Origin: Cryptosporangium sp044454545
GTDB taxonomy: Bacteria > Actinomycetota > Actinomycetes > Mycobacteriales > Cryptosporangiaceae
Assembly: GCF_044454545.1 (NCBI RefSeq)
Contig: NZ_JBITDV010000012.1
Location: 124,001-188,000, forward strand
Length of the DNA stretch: 64,000 nucleotides
Direction of reading: 5' to 3'
Shown piece by piece: positions 8,919 through 17,059 of this stretch; the stretch's first letter is position 1, and each line of letters opens with the position of its first letter. The notes under the pieces were generated by a model. The model was not told the origin of the DNA, did no database searches, and saw nothing but the letters and a program-made list of their open reading frames with translations. The position numbers and the translations under genes were made by a program.

Positions 8919-11452
8919 GTCACCTCCAGCCAGGCGATGCTTGTCATTTCCGGTTCGATGTCAACGCGAATGCGGCGATCGGGTACCAGCTGATGGCCGG
9001 TACCGACCGCCACGGCCTCCAGTACCGGCGCGGGTGTGCCGGTGGGGAAGCAGAAAGTGATCGCGATCTCTTGGGGCGTGCCGCGCACGGTGAGCGTGGC
9101 TTCACCGGGCAGCGCCTCCATCAGCATCCGGTCGGCCAGCTGCGTGAACGTGCGCTGCCAGTCCGGGGAGAGTGCGTCGAGGCCTTCGCCGAGATGCAGG
9201 ATCGGCACGATGTCGCGCTGCCGTGCACTGCGGGTGACGGCGGCGACGGCGTCCAGGGTGGCTATCGGGGTCGTGAGGTCGTCGTGGTCGACCAACGCGC
9301 GGACCTCGGCGGCGGCGAGCTCGCACCGTCTTCGGACCATCGGGGTGTCGGGGTCGGCGCTTCCGTTGGTCAGGGCCCGGAGCAGCGGGAACAGGTCGCG
9401 GTTGAGCGCCGCGTCACGTTGCCGGCGATCGGCGGCCACGGCCTCGCGCGCTGCGCGCGCAGCGTCCAGATGGTGGTGTTCGGCGAGAGCGCTCGCCGCG
9501 TCGGTCGCGTGCTGACGGAGCTGCAGGACGATCACCAGCGCCCCGACCTGGGGAATTCCGGCGCCGAAGACGACGCCGAGCGCGATCGCCAGCGCCGGGC
9601 CCGAGCCGCTCCACTCGATTCCGACCGCGACGAGGATCGTGAGCGCCAGCGAGAGCCAGGCCAGGTCGAACCACCGCGGCCGCTGGACCGCGAACACGGC
9701 GAGGATCCATCCGAGGACGCCGATCGGCCAATTGGCCGGGCTGAGCAGCCCGGCGGGCGTGCAGTCGATCAGGACGACGACCGCCGCGACGAGCGAGATG
9801 CCGGTGAGCCAGGTGGCGTGCCGGTCGATCCAGTCGGACGGGAAGTTGCCTTTGCCCTGCAGGGTGACGAGCGCGACCTGGAGCAGCGTGACGACGAACA
9901 GGACGAGCCAGCCGGTGAGCGCGATCCAGCCGGTGCGGTACTCCGACCAGCTGGTGAGCAGCAGGGCCAGGCTCAGCGCCTGCCAGAAGTGACCGATCCA
10001 GGCGAGGGCGAGCAGCCCGTACCGGGTGAACCGGTCGGCGAGCACGCGTTCTTCGAGCAGGGGCTCGGCGGCGGGCCGGGAGGGCCCGGCGGATGCGGGC
10101 GCGCCGCAGACGGGCGCGGTGTCGGCGACGGCGGCCCACGGGGGAGCGGGGCGGATGACCTGGGCCGCCGGGGCGGCCCAGCGGAGGGTGACCACGGTGC
10201 CGCGACCGATCGCGGACCGGACGCTCGCGGAGCCCCCGATCGCGGACATCCGGCCGGTCAGCGACTTGGAGAGCCCGAGCCCGCCGCTGGAGGCCTTGGC
10301 CGGGTCGAAGCCGCGGCCCCGGTCGTAGATCGTGAGCTCGAGCGCGTTCCCGGCTCCGCGGGCGGAGATGCCCACCTCGGTGGTGCCGGCGTGCTTCTCG
10401 ACGTTCGACAGCGCCTCCCGGCTCGCGGCCGTGAACGCCGCGGTCACCTCGGCCGGGAGCTGGTCGTTCGGAGCACCGTCGGCGGCGTACGGGCGGAGTC
10501 CCCGGTAGGACGCCTGACGTGCGGCGACTTCGACGAGCTGGCGGCCGGTGCGCACCGGGTCGTCGGTCTCGGAGTCGCGCGAGAGGGCTTCGAGGTCGTC
10601 GGTGCACCGCGCCCGGACGATGTCGGCGCGGCCCCGGAGGCCGCCGCGGGCGACCGCGGTCAGCGTCGTCAGCACCGTGTCGTGCAGCAGGAGGCGGCGG
10701 GCGCCCCGGTCGTGCAGGCGGGCCCGCTCGACCGCGTCCGCGCGCCGGGCGATGTTCCGCCTGGCGATCGTCGCGTCGGCGTTGCCCGCACCGAGGCGCA
10801 CCAGCCGGACGAGCATGAGGCCGATCGCCGCCAGGGCGAGCAGCACACCGGCGGCCTGCGCGGTGCCTTCGAACGGTCGGGCCAGCCCGAACGGCTCGTT
10901 GCTGCCGGCCTGCATCCCGGCCATCCGGGAACCGAACAGGTACGCGGCGATCTCGACGAGCGCGACCACCCAGACCAGGGGCGCCCGGAGCCGCCAGGAC
11001 GCGAGCAGGATCGAGACCCCGGCCCAGCCGACGACCCAGCTCCCGGCGGCGCCGGTGTATTCGGTGGGGAGCAGCCGGACCATCGCGATCAGCAGCCCGC
11101 ACGAGACCAGGACGTCGCCGAGCACGGTCCAGACCGGTAACTGTCCGCCACGCCAGCACGTCCACGCCGCGATCAGCCCCCAGGCGACCGCGCCGACGAG
11201 GAGCACGTCCCGCCAGAACGAGGGTGCGGCCACGGCTCCGCTTCCGTACGCGACGACCGGCGCGACGACGCACCACGCCGTTCGCAGCACGGCCGCCGAT
11301 CGCGCCGCCACCGGCCCCAGCCCGACTTCGCGGGCGAGCAGGGTGGCCGACGGGGGTGCGGAATCCGTAGGTGTGGCCAGGTCACCGTCGTGGTACTCGG
11401 GCGGCACGTGCTCCGGTCTACCGCGTAATGCGTAGACCAATGTCAGCGGCAT
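8894..11452 (-). CDS. Membrane sensor histidine kinase with a duplicated, partly degenerate second module
   Basis: An 852-residue protein. Module 1 has membrane segments at about 55-220, then a HisKA_3-like phospho-acceptor region with 'LLLHDTVL' (His257). A HATPase_c domain follows with N box 'EALSNVEKH' (Asn350), G1 'DRGRGFDP' (377-384) and G2 'GLGLSKSLTGR'. Module 2 (about 475-852) repeats the plan: membrane segments at 477-645, a helical region and an ATPase-like tail. The residue aligned with His257 is Arg or Asn ('LNRDLFPLL') and the N and G boxes are lost, so module 2 is probably a pseudokinase or sensory module. It is co-transcribed with the LuxR regulator downstream. The ATG at 11452 has only a weak AAGGA upstream. 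Confidence 0.85.
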   Translation of the reverse strand: MPLTLVYALRGRPEHVPPEYHDGDLATPTDSAPPSATLLAREVGLGPVAARSAAVLRTAWCVVAPVVAYGSGAVAAPSFWRDVLLVGAVAWGLIAAWTCWRGGQLPVWTVLGDVLVSCGLLIAMVRLLPTEYTGAAGSWVVGWAGVSILLASWRLRAPLVWVVALVEIAAYLFGSRMAGMQAGSNEPFGLARPFEGTAQAAGVLLALAAIGLMLVRLVRLGAGNADATIARRNIARRADAVERARLHDRGARRLLLHDTVLTTLTAVARGGLRGRADIVRARCTDDLEALSRDSETDDPVRTGRQLVEVAARQASYRGLRPYAADGAPNDQLPAEVTAAFTAASREALSNVEKHAGTTEVGISARGAGNALELTIYDRGRGFDPAKASSGGLGLSKSLTGRMSAIGGSASVRSAIGRGTVVTLRWAAPAAQVIRPAPPWAAVADTAPVCGAPASAGPSRPAAEPLLEERVLADRFTRYGLLALAWIGHFWQALSLALLLTSWSEYRTGWIALTGWLVLFVVTLLQVALVTLQGKGNFPSDWIDRHATWLTGISLVAAVVVLIDCTPAGLLSPANWPIGVLGWILAVFAVQRPRWFDLAWLSLALTILVAVGIEWSGSGPALAIALGVVFGAGIPQVGALVIVLQLRQHATDAASALAEHHHLDAARAAREAVAADRRQRDAALNRDLFPLLRALTNGSADPDTPMVRRRCELAAAEVRALVDHDDLTTPIATLDAVAAVTRSARQRDIVPILHLGEGLDALSPDWQRTFTQLADRMLMEALPGEATLTVRGTPQEIAITFCFPTGTPAPVLEAVAVGTGHQLVPDRRIRVDIEPEMTSIAWLEVTWDTKTAA

Positions 11453-12137
11453 CCCGTCTATCCTTCGCTGTCGTCACGCGGGTGTAATTCGCTCCGATTT
11501 CGGCTTAACACATCCCCTACGAACGCGAAAACCTTTCAGGTATTGGCGGCTGCCCTGTCTTTGCCCATCGAGGGGCCTGCTCACGCGCGTGGTTCCGGCC
11601 GGTACCAGGGTCGAGTTGTGGGCTGCTGAGTCAGTGCTCGTCGGCGCCAGTGACGCTGTGTGATCATTTCCGGGGACGTCCAGATTTATTGACTTTCCGA
11701 GTCACGGAATTGCCGGTGAGTTCCGTGCGGTTCGGACACTGTGGATTCCCCGGAACCGGATTCCGCAATGACGTGGCTGCGAGTATGCCCCCAAAGTGGC
11801 GTCAGCGGGGGGCAGGCCGGTTGGCCAGGGCAGGTTCGGTAGGACGGCCGATGTCGCCCTGGGCCGTATGGATGGCGGCGCCGGGTTGGGTGACCGGTGT
11901 GTTCCCGAGAGGCCGGTGTGGCGGCTGAAGTAGCCCGGCTTAAGACAGCCCGAAGGCTCGCGTAAACCGGCCACCCGAATTAACCGGAGGGCGCTGCGCC
12001 CCGGCACGATGAGACCCGTTTAGATGAGCACCGGTCTGTTCGGCGGGTGTGGGGGTGCCTGGCGTTGGAAGCGTCCGGTGTGGAGTACGGAGGAACGGCT
12101 TGACCAGCAGGGCGTCAACCGACAAAGGCGTTCGGGC
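11453..12137. promoter_or_regulatory. Long intergenic region between kinase and expansin-like gene
   Basis: About 685 bp without a convincing gene separate two divergent genes; short open frames here lack RBS or family features. The part near 11490-11560 is locally AT-rich and probably holds the kinase promoter. The part from 11640 to 12050 is presumably the 5' leader and promoter of the expansin-like gene. Words such as GGTTGGGTGACC and AGACAGC recall the c-di-AMP riboswitch but do not assemble into its pattern. Confidence 0.35.
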
Positions 12138-14108
12138 GTGACCCGGAATCGCCCGGGGGATGACTCGCGGGACGAGCTGGCCGAGACCGACTTCTTCGGT
12201 GCTCCGCGCTCCCGGGACGGTGGCGCGCGAGCTCGTTCGCGGTCCGGTGACACGGGTGAGATCCGGGTCGGCACCGACCTGCCCGACTCCGGTCCCGGTC
12301 GTCACCGCGAGGCCGGGAGCCTGCGGGCCGGCGGAATCGCCGAGTGGCGGCGGGACCTGGACGCCTACCGCGCCCCCGAGCCGCGTCGGGAAGGCGACCC
12401 GCGTCGGGGAGACGACCCGCGTCGGGGAGACGACCCGCGTCGGGAAGACGGCCCCGAGGGCGCTGCGGACGTGTGGCGCGAGGGCGGCGCGGGACTGCGG
12501 CGCGAGGGCGGCGCGGGACTGCGGCGCGAAGGTGGCGCGGCCGGGCGGGGCGACAGCGCGGCCGGGATGGACGGGCGGCGCGCGATCGAAGCGCGCCGGG
12601 AGACCGAGTCGCGCCGCGGGCCGGTCGGTTCGGAGCCGGGCAGGCCGGAAGCGCCGAGCCGGGCCATCGCGGGCAGTGCGGTCGCGGGTGTGGCCGGTGC
12701 GGTCGCGGCCCGTGGCGCGGGCAACAGCGCAGGCGCGGGCGGTACCGCGGCGGGCAGCAGCGCAGGTGGCCGTGCGGCCGACGGCAGCGCGGCCGGCAGC
12801 GGTGCGGCCGGCAGCGGCGACGACGTGTTCCGGTCCGCGACGCGGACGTCCGAGCGACCGAGCACCTTCTTCTCGCCGGCCGGCTTCTCGCCCGACGGCT
12901 TTTCGCCGGACGGCGCGGGCCCGGAGCCGGGTGGCGCGGCTGCGCGCAGCGCGTCCTTGGGGCCGTTGGCCTGGTCGGCGTCTGCCGGCGGATCTCCGGC
13001 CGACGCCGAGACCCGAGTGATCTCCCGGCCTCCGGCCCGTACCGCCTCCGCCGCCTCCACCGGCTTTCTCGGCGGCGTCCGTCGGGCGCTCCGGCGGCGC
13101 TGGCTGGCTCCGGGGCTCGCCGGTGGTGCCGTGCTCGGCTCGGTCGCGCTGGTCACCGGCGTCGCGCAGTTCGCCGGTACCGCCTGCGCCGCCGTCCCGA
13201 TCGCCGTCCACGCCGCGGTCCCGGCACCCGGAACCACGGTCAGCGGCAACGCCACGTTCTTCGACGGCGGCGTCGGCAACTGCTCGTTCCCCGAGTTACC
13301 CGCCGACGACCTCTACGTCGCCCTCGGTCCGTCCGAGTACTCCGGCTCCGCGGCCTGCGGCGAGTACCTCGACGTGACCGGCCCGTCCGGCACCGTCCGG
13401 GTCAAGGTCGTCGACCAGTGCCCGGAGTGCGCGGCCGGTCACATCGACTTGAGCCGCGAGGCGTTCGCCCAGATCGCCGACCCCGACGCCGGTGACGTGC
13501 CGGTGACGTTCACGGCGGTCGCCAACCCGCCGGTTCCGGGCAAGCTCAGCGTCCAACTGAAGGACGGTTCCTCGGAGTTCTGGCTGGCGCTGCTGGTCGA
13601 CAACCACGGGAACCCGCTCACGAAGGTCGAGGTCTCCTCGTCCGGATCGAGCTTCACGGCGCTGAGCCGCACGTCGTTCAACTTCTGGGTCGCCGAAGGC
13701 GGCCTCGGCGCGGGTCCGTTCTCGGTGCGGGTCACCGACAACCAGGGCCGGACCGCGACCATCCCGAACATCGCACTGAGTCCGGGCGAAGTGCAGGAGT
13801 CGGACGTCGCACTCGGCGACGGCCGGCTGGTGGCTCCGCTCGTGCCGTCGAGGTCGGCCACGCCGAAGCCGTCGGCCTCGGCCGGTTCCACCAGGGCGTC
13901 CGGGTCGGAGTCCGCGTCTTCCGGGCCGCTCGCGGCCGCCGGTCCGAACAGCAGCGAACGGGCCGGAACCGGCTCGACCACGGCAGCGACACCGGACGCG
14001 GACGCGTCCGAGGAGATCGCGGCCAACCCAGTACCGTCGAATTCGGCTGCGACACCTCGCCAGTCCGAGTCGGCGGCCGGATCCACGGGGCGGAACACAT
14101 GTGGCTAG
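12138..14108 (+). CDS. Membrane-anchored expansin-like protein with a long disordered cytoplasmic N-terminus
   Basis: A 656-residue protein. Residues 1-~315 are charged and low in complexity (Arg/Asp/Gly/Ala) and include an RRGDDP hexamer repeat and an REGGAGLR octamer repeat. One membrane segment at about 322-352 leads to an exported double-psi beta-barrel like RlpA or expansin domain 1 ('GNATFFDGG', 'KVVDQCPECAAGHIDLS'). A CBM63-like domain 2 with aromatic residues follows ('FWLALLVD', 'FNFWVAEGG'), then an ~85-residue Ser/Ala/Thr-rich tail. Expansins loosen cellulose or peptidoglycan networks without hydrolysis. Several starts are possible: GTG 12138 overlaps the stop of a short upstream frame in a GTGA, while in-frame ATG 12024 would add 38 residues. 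Confidence 0.82.
   Translation: MTRNRPGDDSRDELAETDFFGAPRSRDGGARARSRSGDTGEIRVGTDLPDSGPGRHREAGSLRAGGIAEWRRDLDAYRAPEPRREGDPRRGDDPRRGDDPRREDGPEGAADVWREGGAGLRREGGAGLRREGGAAGRGDSAAGMDGRRAIEARRETESRRGPVGSEPGRPEAPSRAIAGSAVAGVAGAVAARGAGNSAGAGGTAAGSSAGGRAADGSAAGSGAAGSGDDVFRSATRTSERPSTFFSPAGFSPDGFSPDGAGPEPGGAAARSASLGPLAWSASAGGSPADAETRVISRPPARTASAASTGFLGGVRRALRRRWLAPGLAGGAVLGSVALVTGVAQFAGTACAAVPIAVHAAVPAPGTTVSGNATFFDGGVGNCSFPELPADDLYVALGPSEYSGSAACGEYLDVTGPSGTVRVKVVDQCPECAAGHIDLSREAFAQIADPDAGDVPVTFTAVANPPVPGKLSVQLKDGSSEFWLALLVDNHGNPLTKVEVSSSGSSFTALSRTSFNFWVAEGGLGAGPFSVRVTDNQGRTATIPNIALSPGEVQESDVALGDGRLVAPLVPSRSATPKPSASAGSTRASGSESASSGPLAAAGPNSSERAGTGSTTAATPDADASEEIAANPVPSNSAATPRQSESAAGSTGRNTCG
12388..12536 (+). 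repeat. Two in-frame tandem repeat blocks in the expansin-like gene
   Basis: The first block repeats an 18-bp unit, CGCGTCGGGGAGACGACC, about three to four times with small changes. The second block (from ~12478) repeats a 24-bp unit beginning CGCGAGGGCGGCGCGGG. Both keep frame and encode the charged cytoplasmic region, so copy number can change without breaking the gene. Confidence 0.75.
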
Positions 14109-14248
14109 GCCCAGGGGGGCGTCGGCGGTTGGTGGCACGGCGGGGGCGACGGCGCCCACCGTCCGCGCGCAGGGGACCGATCGGTCCTCAGCTGAGCCGG
14201 CCTCCGGCCGGTCAGCCCAAATCGTCACGCTGAGAGGCGTACGCGTCG

Positions 14249-14254
14249 GACAAT
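14249..14254 (+). promoter_or_regulatory. Candidate leaderless -10 box for the GNAT gene
   Basis: GACAAT ends 6 bases before the ATG at 14261 and no Shine-Dalgarno is present. The first base departs from the TANNNT pattern seen at clearer leaderless starts in this window, so support is moderate. Confidence 0.35.
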
Positions 14255-14260
14255 GACCTG

Positions 14261-14758
14261 ATGGCTCACGCCACGGTCACCGTCGACCTCGTCGTTCGCG
14301 ATCTCCTCCACGAGGATCTCGCGGGCTGTGCGTGGGCCGGTCCGCCGACCCGCCTGCACTTCATTTCCGCTGCGCTCGGCAGGCGGACGTCCGGCGCTGT
14401 CGATTATCTGGCGGTCTGCGGGCCGAGCGACTTACCGCTCGGCGTCGGCGGCGTCGACTACGGCCGCGGTGTGGACGCGGGGTGGCTCTGGCAGATGGCC
14501 GTGCACCCGGCGTTCCGTTCGTGCGGGATCGGCACGCTGCTCGTGCGGAGCGCGGAGGAGCGCATCCGGCGGCGGGGGCGGTCGTTCGCCGAGCTGGGCG
14601 TGGAACAGGCGAACGTGGGGGCGCGGCGGTTGTACGCGCGGCTGGGGTACGAGGTCGTGCGGGAGCAGGGCGAGGAGTGGGACGTCGAGGACGCCGCCGG
14701 ACGGCGGATCCGGCGGCGGGCGCACTGCACGGTGATGCGGCGGTCCTTGCTGCCCTGA
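14261..14758 (+). CDS. GNAT family N-acetyltransferase
   Basis: A 165-residue acetyltransferase of ordinary GNAT length. The core acetyl-CoA site is seen in 'WQMAVHPAFRSCGIGTLLV' at about 76-94, with the R-x-x-G-x-G pyrophosphate loop (RSCGIG). 'ELGVEQANVGARRLYARLGY' is the usual motif B region near the C-terminus. The protein should be cytosolic and transfer an acetyl group from acetyl-CoA to an amine; the substrate is unknown. The ATG lacks an RBS, consistent with a leaderless transcript. The PP2C gene points toward it, with a perfect hairpin between them. Confidence 0.88.
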   Translation: MAHATVTVDLVVRDLLHEDLAGCAWAGPPTRLHFISAALGRRTSGAVDYLAVCGPSDLPLGVGGVDYGRGVDAGWLWQMAVHPAFRSCGIGTLLVRSAEERIRRRGRSFAELGVEQANVGARRLYARLGYEVVREQGEEWDVEDAAGRRIRRRAHCTVMRRSLLP

Positions 14759-14808
14759 CTGTCGTCGCCGAACTGGGTCGTTGCCGAACTGGGTCGTTGC
14801 TGCGCCTG

Positions 14809-14829
14809 GGCCGCCGCTGGGCGGCGGCC
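14809..14829. terminator. Hairpin between convergent GNAT and PP2C genes
   Basis: A perfect 9-bp stem GGCCGCCGC / GCGGCGGCC with a 3-base loop lies in the 85-bp gap between two convergent genes and could end transcription from either side. There is no T run. Confidence 0.5.
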
Positions 14830-14843
14830 GGAGGGCACTCGGG

Positions 14844-15605
14844 TCAGGCGTCGACCTCGACGACCTTCAGCAGGACGATCGAGACGTTGTCCTTGCCGCC
14901 ACCCTCGAACGCGGCGTGCAGGAGCGCGTTGACGCTGTCGACCGGGTCGGCGTGCGGGTTGGCGAGCGCCGCGGGCAGGGCCTCGGGCTCGCTGTAGTCG
15001 GTCAGCCCGTCGCTGCAGAGCAGGAAGCGGTCGCCCGGCACCACCCGGTGCTCGGAGACGTGCGGGTGGATCACGCTCTCCTGGCGGGTACCCCCGAGCG
15101 TCTGCGTGACGATCGTGGTGAAACGCCGGCCCGAGGCCGGGTCCAGCGGCGGCGAGTCGTCCACCGAGAGCTGCTCGAGCGCGCCGTCGTCGCCCACCCG
15201 GTAGCAGCGGCTGTCGCCGACGTTCAGGCAGAACGCGCGGTCTCCGTCGAGGACGAGGCCGACGACCGTGGTGCCCATGCCGTACCAGTCGGGGTTGTGC
15301 GCCATCTCGGCGAACACCGCGTCGCTGGCGCCCCGGACCGCGGCCACGATCGCCTCGTCGTCGTGCAGGTCGGGCGTGGCGTCGCTGAGCAGCGCGGCCG
15401 CGAGCCGGCTGGCCCGGAAGCCCTCGACGTGCCCGCCGAGCCCGTCGGCCACGAGGAACGACACCGGGCGATGGGTGTTCACATCCAGCCGTACGGGCTC
15501 GTTCTCGAACGCGCCGGACAGGAACCCAGCGACTGCCAGGGTGTCCTCGTTGCGGCCGCGGACCAGGCCGCGGTGTGTCACCGCGACTACGTCGACCCTG
15601 GTCAC
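14844..15605 (-). CDS. PP2C-family Ser/Thr protein phosphatase
   Basis: A 253-residue soluble phosphatase with the PP2C/PstP motifs in order: 'RGRNEDT' near residue 17, 'VADGLGGH' near 52, 'GMGTTVVG' near 109, 'NVGDSR' near 129, 'SDGLTD' near 199 and 'GGKDNVSIVL' near 238. The Asp residues bind the metal ions needed for dephosphorylation of phospho-Ser/Thr. It probably opposes Hanks-type kinases such as the one at 1771-3705, though it is not in the same operon. The GTG start is supported by GAGGAGGT 5 bases upstream. It has no membrane segment, unlike the main PstP of many actinobacteria. Confidence 0.92.
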   Translation of the reverse strand: MTRVDVVAVTHRGLVRGRNEDTLAVAGFLSGAFENEPVRLDVNTHRPVSFLVADGLGGHVEGFRASRLAAALLSDATPDLHDDEAIVAAVRGASDAVFAEMAHNPDWYGMGTTVVGLVLDGDRAFCLNVGDSRCYRVGDDGALEQLSVDDSPPLDPASGRRFTTIVTQTLGGTRQESVIHPHVSEHRVVPGDRFLLCSDGLTDYSEPEALPAALANPHADPVDSVNALLHAAFEGGGKDNVSIVLLKVVEVDA

Positions 15606-15980
15606 CGTGGACCTCCTCTACCGGCTCTGTGGCGACAGGCTATGCCCCGCCAGCATCCTGTGCTGCTCTCCGCGCCGCGAGGGACGCCGAAAGCCGCAGC
15701 GTCCGGTGCGCGACGTGTGGAGGCGCCGCGGCCCGGACCGGCAATCGTTGTGGACGCCGTTGACCGACGTCACCGCGCGGATGGTACCCAGTCGCCGCCA
15801 ACCCGTCCGCTCGCGGCCCACGTTCTCGGGGGTGGCGGGGTGATTCGGGTGGCTCCGCCGGGGTGGCCCGTCGACCCCCGGACAAGCGTTCTGGGGACAA
15901 CCGGGCGGGCTGTGGAGGGCCAATTCGCCGCCTATTTCCCGCGCATTCTTGGTGCCTCGACGAATTCGGAGGTGTTTGTG
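15606..15980. other. Intergenic region of about 375 bp
   Basis: This divergent gap must hold the promoters of the PP2C gene and the small secreted protein. Only the ribosome binding site GGAGG at 15968-15972 is clear. I saw no gene, RNA or repeat that I can support. Confidence 0.4.
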
Positions 15981-16382
15981 GTGGGGACCATGTTGTGCGC
16001 GGCGGTGCTGGCGTCCGGAGCGGTGGCGCTGGGCACGACCGGGCCGGCACCGGTGACGTTCCACGTCCGGTACCAGGCCGAGGGCGGCAGCCATCAGACT
16101 TACCTGGACGCCCTGCAGAACGGGGGTGTGGCGGGGGAGGCGTGGCTCGACTCGTCCGAGCACGACGAGCGGCGGGCCCGGACGCTGACGGTCTGCGACC
16201 GGCGGCCGGACGGGGTCGGAGTTGCGGCGCGAATTCTCGTTCCGGACGGCCGGAGAATTGTTTATGTGGCGCCGGTGGGGCGTCGTTGTTCCGAGCGCGT
16301 CCTCGGTTATCCGATCGTGCGCTGGCAATTGTCGTTCGGTGGTCGTTTCTCCGGGGAGGTGCCTCCGCCGCCGCTGGTGTGA
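15981..16382 (+). CDS. Small secreted protein, unknown family
   Basis: A 133-residue protein that I do not recognise. The first ~22 residues form a signal peptide ('MLCAAVLASGAVALG' core), followed by a mature part starting near 'TTGPAPVTFHVRYQAEGG'. Two Cys remain in the mature domain and could form a disulfide. It ends in a short Pro run. The start was chosen among GTG 15978, GTG 15981 and ATG 15990 from spacing to GGAGG at 15968-15972. The last 76 bp overlap the 3' end of the convergent cyclotransferase-like gene. It is likely exported by Sec; no function is suggested. Confidence 0.6.
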   Translation: MGTMLCAAVLASGAVALGTTGPAPVTFHVRYQAEGGSHQTYLDALQNGGVAGEAWLDSSEHDERRARTLTVCDRRPDGVGVAARILVPDGRRIVYVAPVGRRCSERVLGYPIVRWQLSFGGRFSGEVPPPPLV

Positions 16383-17035
16383 GTCCAGGCGAAGTCGACG
16401 CGGGCGACACTGGCGACGCGGTCGGCCACGGCGTCCCGGGTCCAGTGCCCGCGGACGCCGGGCCGCTCGGCGAGGTAGTCGGTGACCGTGCCCGGGTCCC
16501 AGCCGTGTGCCTCGGCCAGCCCGCCGGCGATCAGTCCGAGGTACCGCGGCGCCGGTGCCGCCGGCTCGATGTCTGCGCAGGCCCAGGGAGCGGTGAACGT
16601 CAGCATCGGGTGGTCGTCCAGGTGGCCGGGGCTGACCAGCGTCTCGTACCGGCCCGGTCCGAGCGTGGCCAGGCCCTCGCCGAGCGCCTCGGCCAGGTCG
16701 AGGTCGGCGTCCGGCGTCCGGCCCATCTCCTGGGCGGCGATGTCGGCGAATTGGCCCGCCGTGACCAGGTATCCCCGGGCGGCGGCCCGGCCGGGTAAAG
16801 CCGGGTCGTAGAACGCCATCCCGCCGGTCCAGGTGCGCGACTCGAGCGCGAAGTAGATGCCGCCGGGCAGGAACACCGGGGTGGTGCGGCGGGGCGGCCG
16901 CGGGTCGCGGGAGCCCGGGTAAGTACGGGCGGCGCCGGCCGGACGTCCGCCGGCCAGGTAGTAGTGCAACCGGTCGGCGTGCAGGTTCGACCCGTACGCG
17001 ACGTACCACACCAGGTCGGCCATGCGGTCCAGCAT
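16307..17035 (-). CDS. Gamma-glutamylcyclotransferase-fold protein
   Basis: A 242-residue protein whose N-terminus, 'VWYVAYGSNLHADRLHYYL', is the classic substrate-loop motif of the gamma-glutamylcyclotransferase/AIG2 fold. 'PGGIYFALESRTWTGGMAFYDP' follows. Close actinobacterial relatives are sometimes mislabelled histone deacetylase. Fold members cyclise gamma-glutamyl compounds or break amide-linked adducts; the substrate here is unknown. The ~25-residue tail (Ser/Gly-rich) is encoded in the 76-bp overlap with the secreted-protein gene and may be dispensable. ATG 17035 is preferred because TACCCG sits 7 bases upstream, as in leaderless genes; ATG 17023 is the alternative. Confidence 0.75.
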   Translation of the reverse strand: MLDRMADLVWYVAYGSNLHADRLHYYLAGGRPAGAARTYPGSRDPRPPRRTTPVFLPGGIYFALESRTWTGGMAFYDPALPGRAAARGYLVTAGQFADIAAQEMGRTPDADLDLAEALGEGLATLGPGRYETLVSPGHLDDHPMLTFTAPWACADIEPAAPAPRYLGLIAGGLAEAHGWDPGTVTDYLAERPGVRGHWTRDAVADRVASVARVDFAWTHTSGGGGTSPEKRPPNDNCQRTIG

Positions 17036-17042
17036 GCCTGCG

Positions 17043-17052
17043 CGGGTAGGCT
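17043..17052. promoter_or_regulatory. Overlapping divergent -10 boxes for leaderless genes
   Basis: On the plus strand TAGGCT (17047-17052) is followed after 7 bases by the GTG at 17060. On the minus strand TACCCG (17048-17043) is followed after 7 bases by the ATG at 17035. The two hexamers share the bases TA at 17047-17048. The minus hexamer is weaker because it lacks the final T. Confidence 0.55.
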
Positions 17053-17059
17053 CGGGCGC

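Noticed and set aside
11650..11928. Open frame of 92 codons in the long intergenic region
   Set aside because: No RBS, no -10 box near the start, atypical composition and no recognisable domain.
11790..11990. Words resembling a second c-di-AMP riboswitch before the expansin-like gene
   Set aside because: The blocks are in roughly the right order, but key bases and spacing do not match, unlike the clear example at 59527-59695. A covariance-model search would decide.
14766..14797. Two copies of a 16-bp repeat, CCGAACTGGGTCGTTG
   Set aside because: Only two copies in a short gap after the GNAT gene, with no symmetry or gene context that suggests function.
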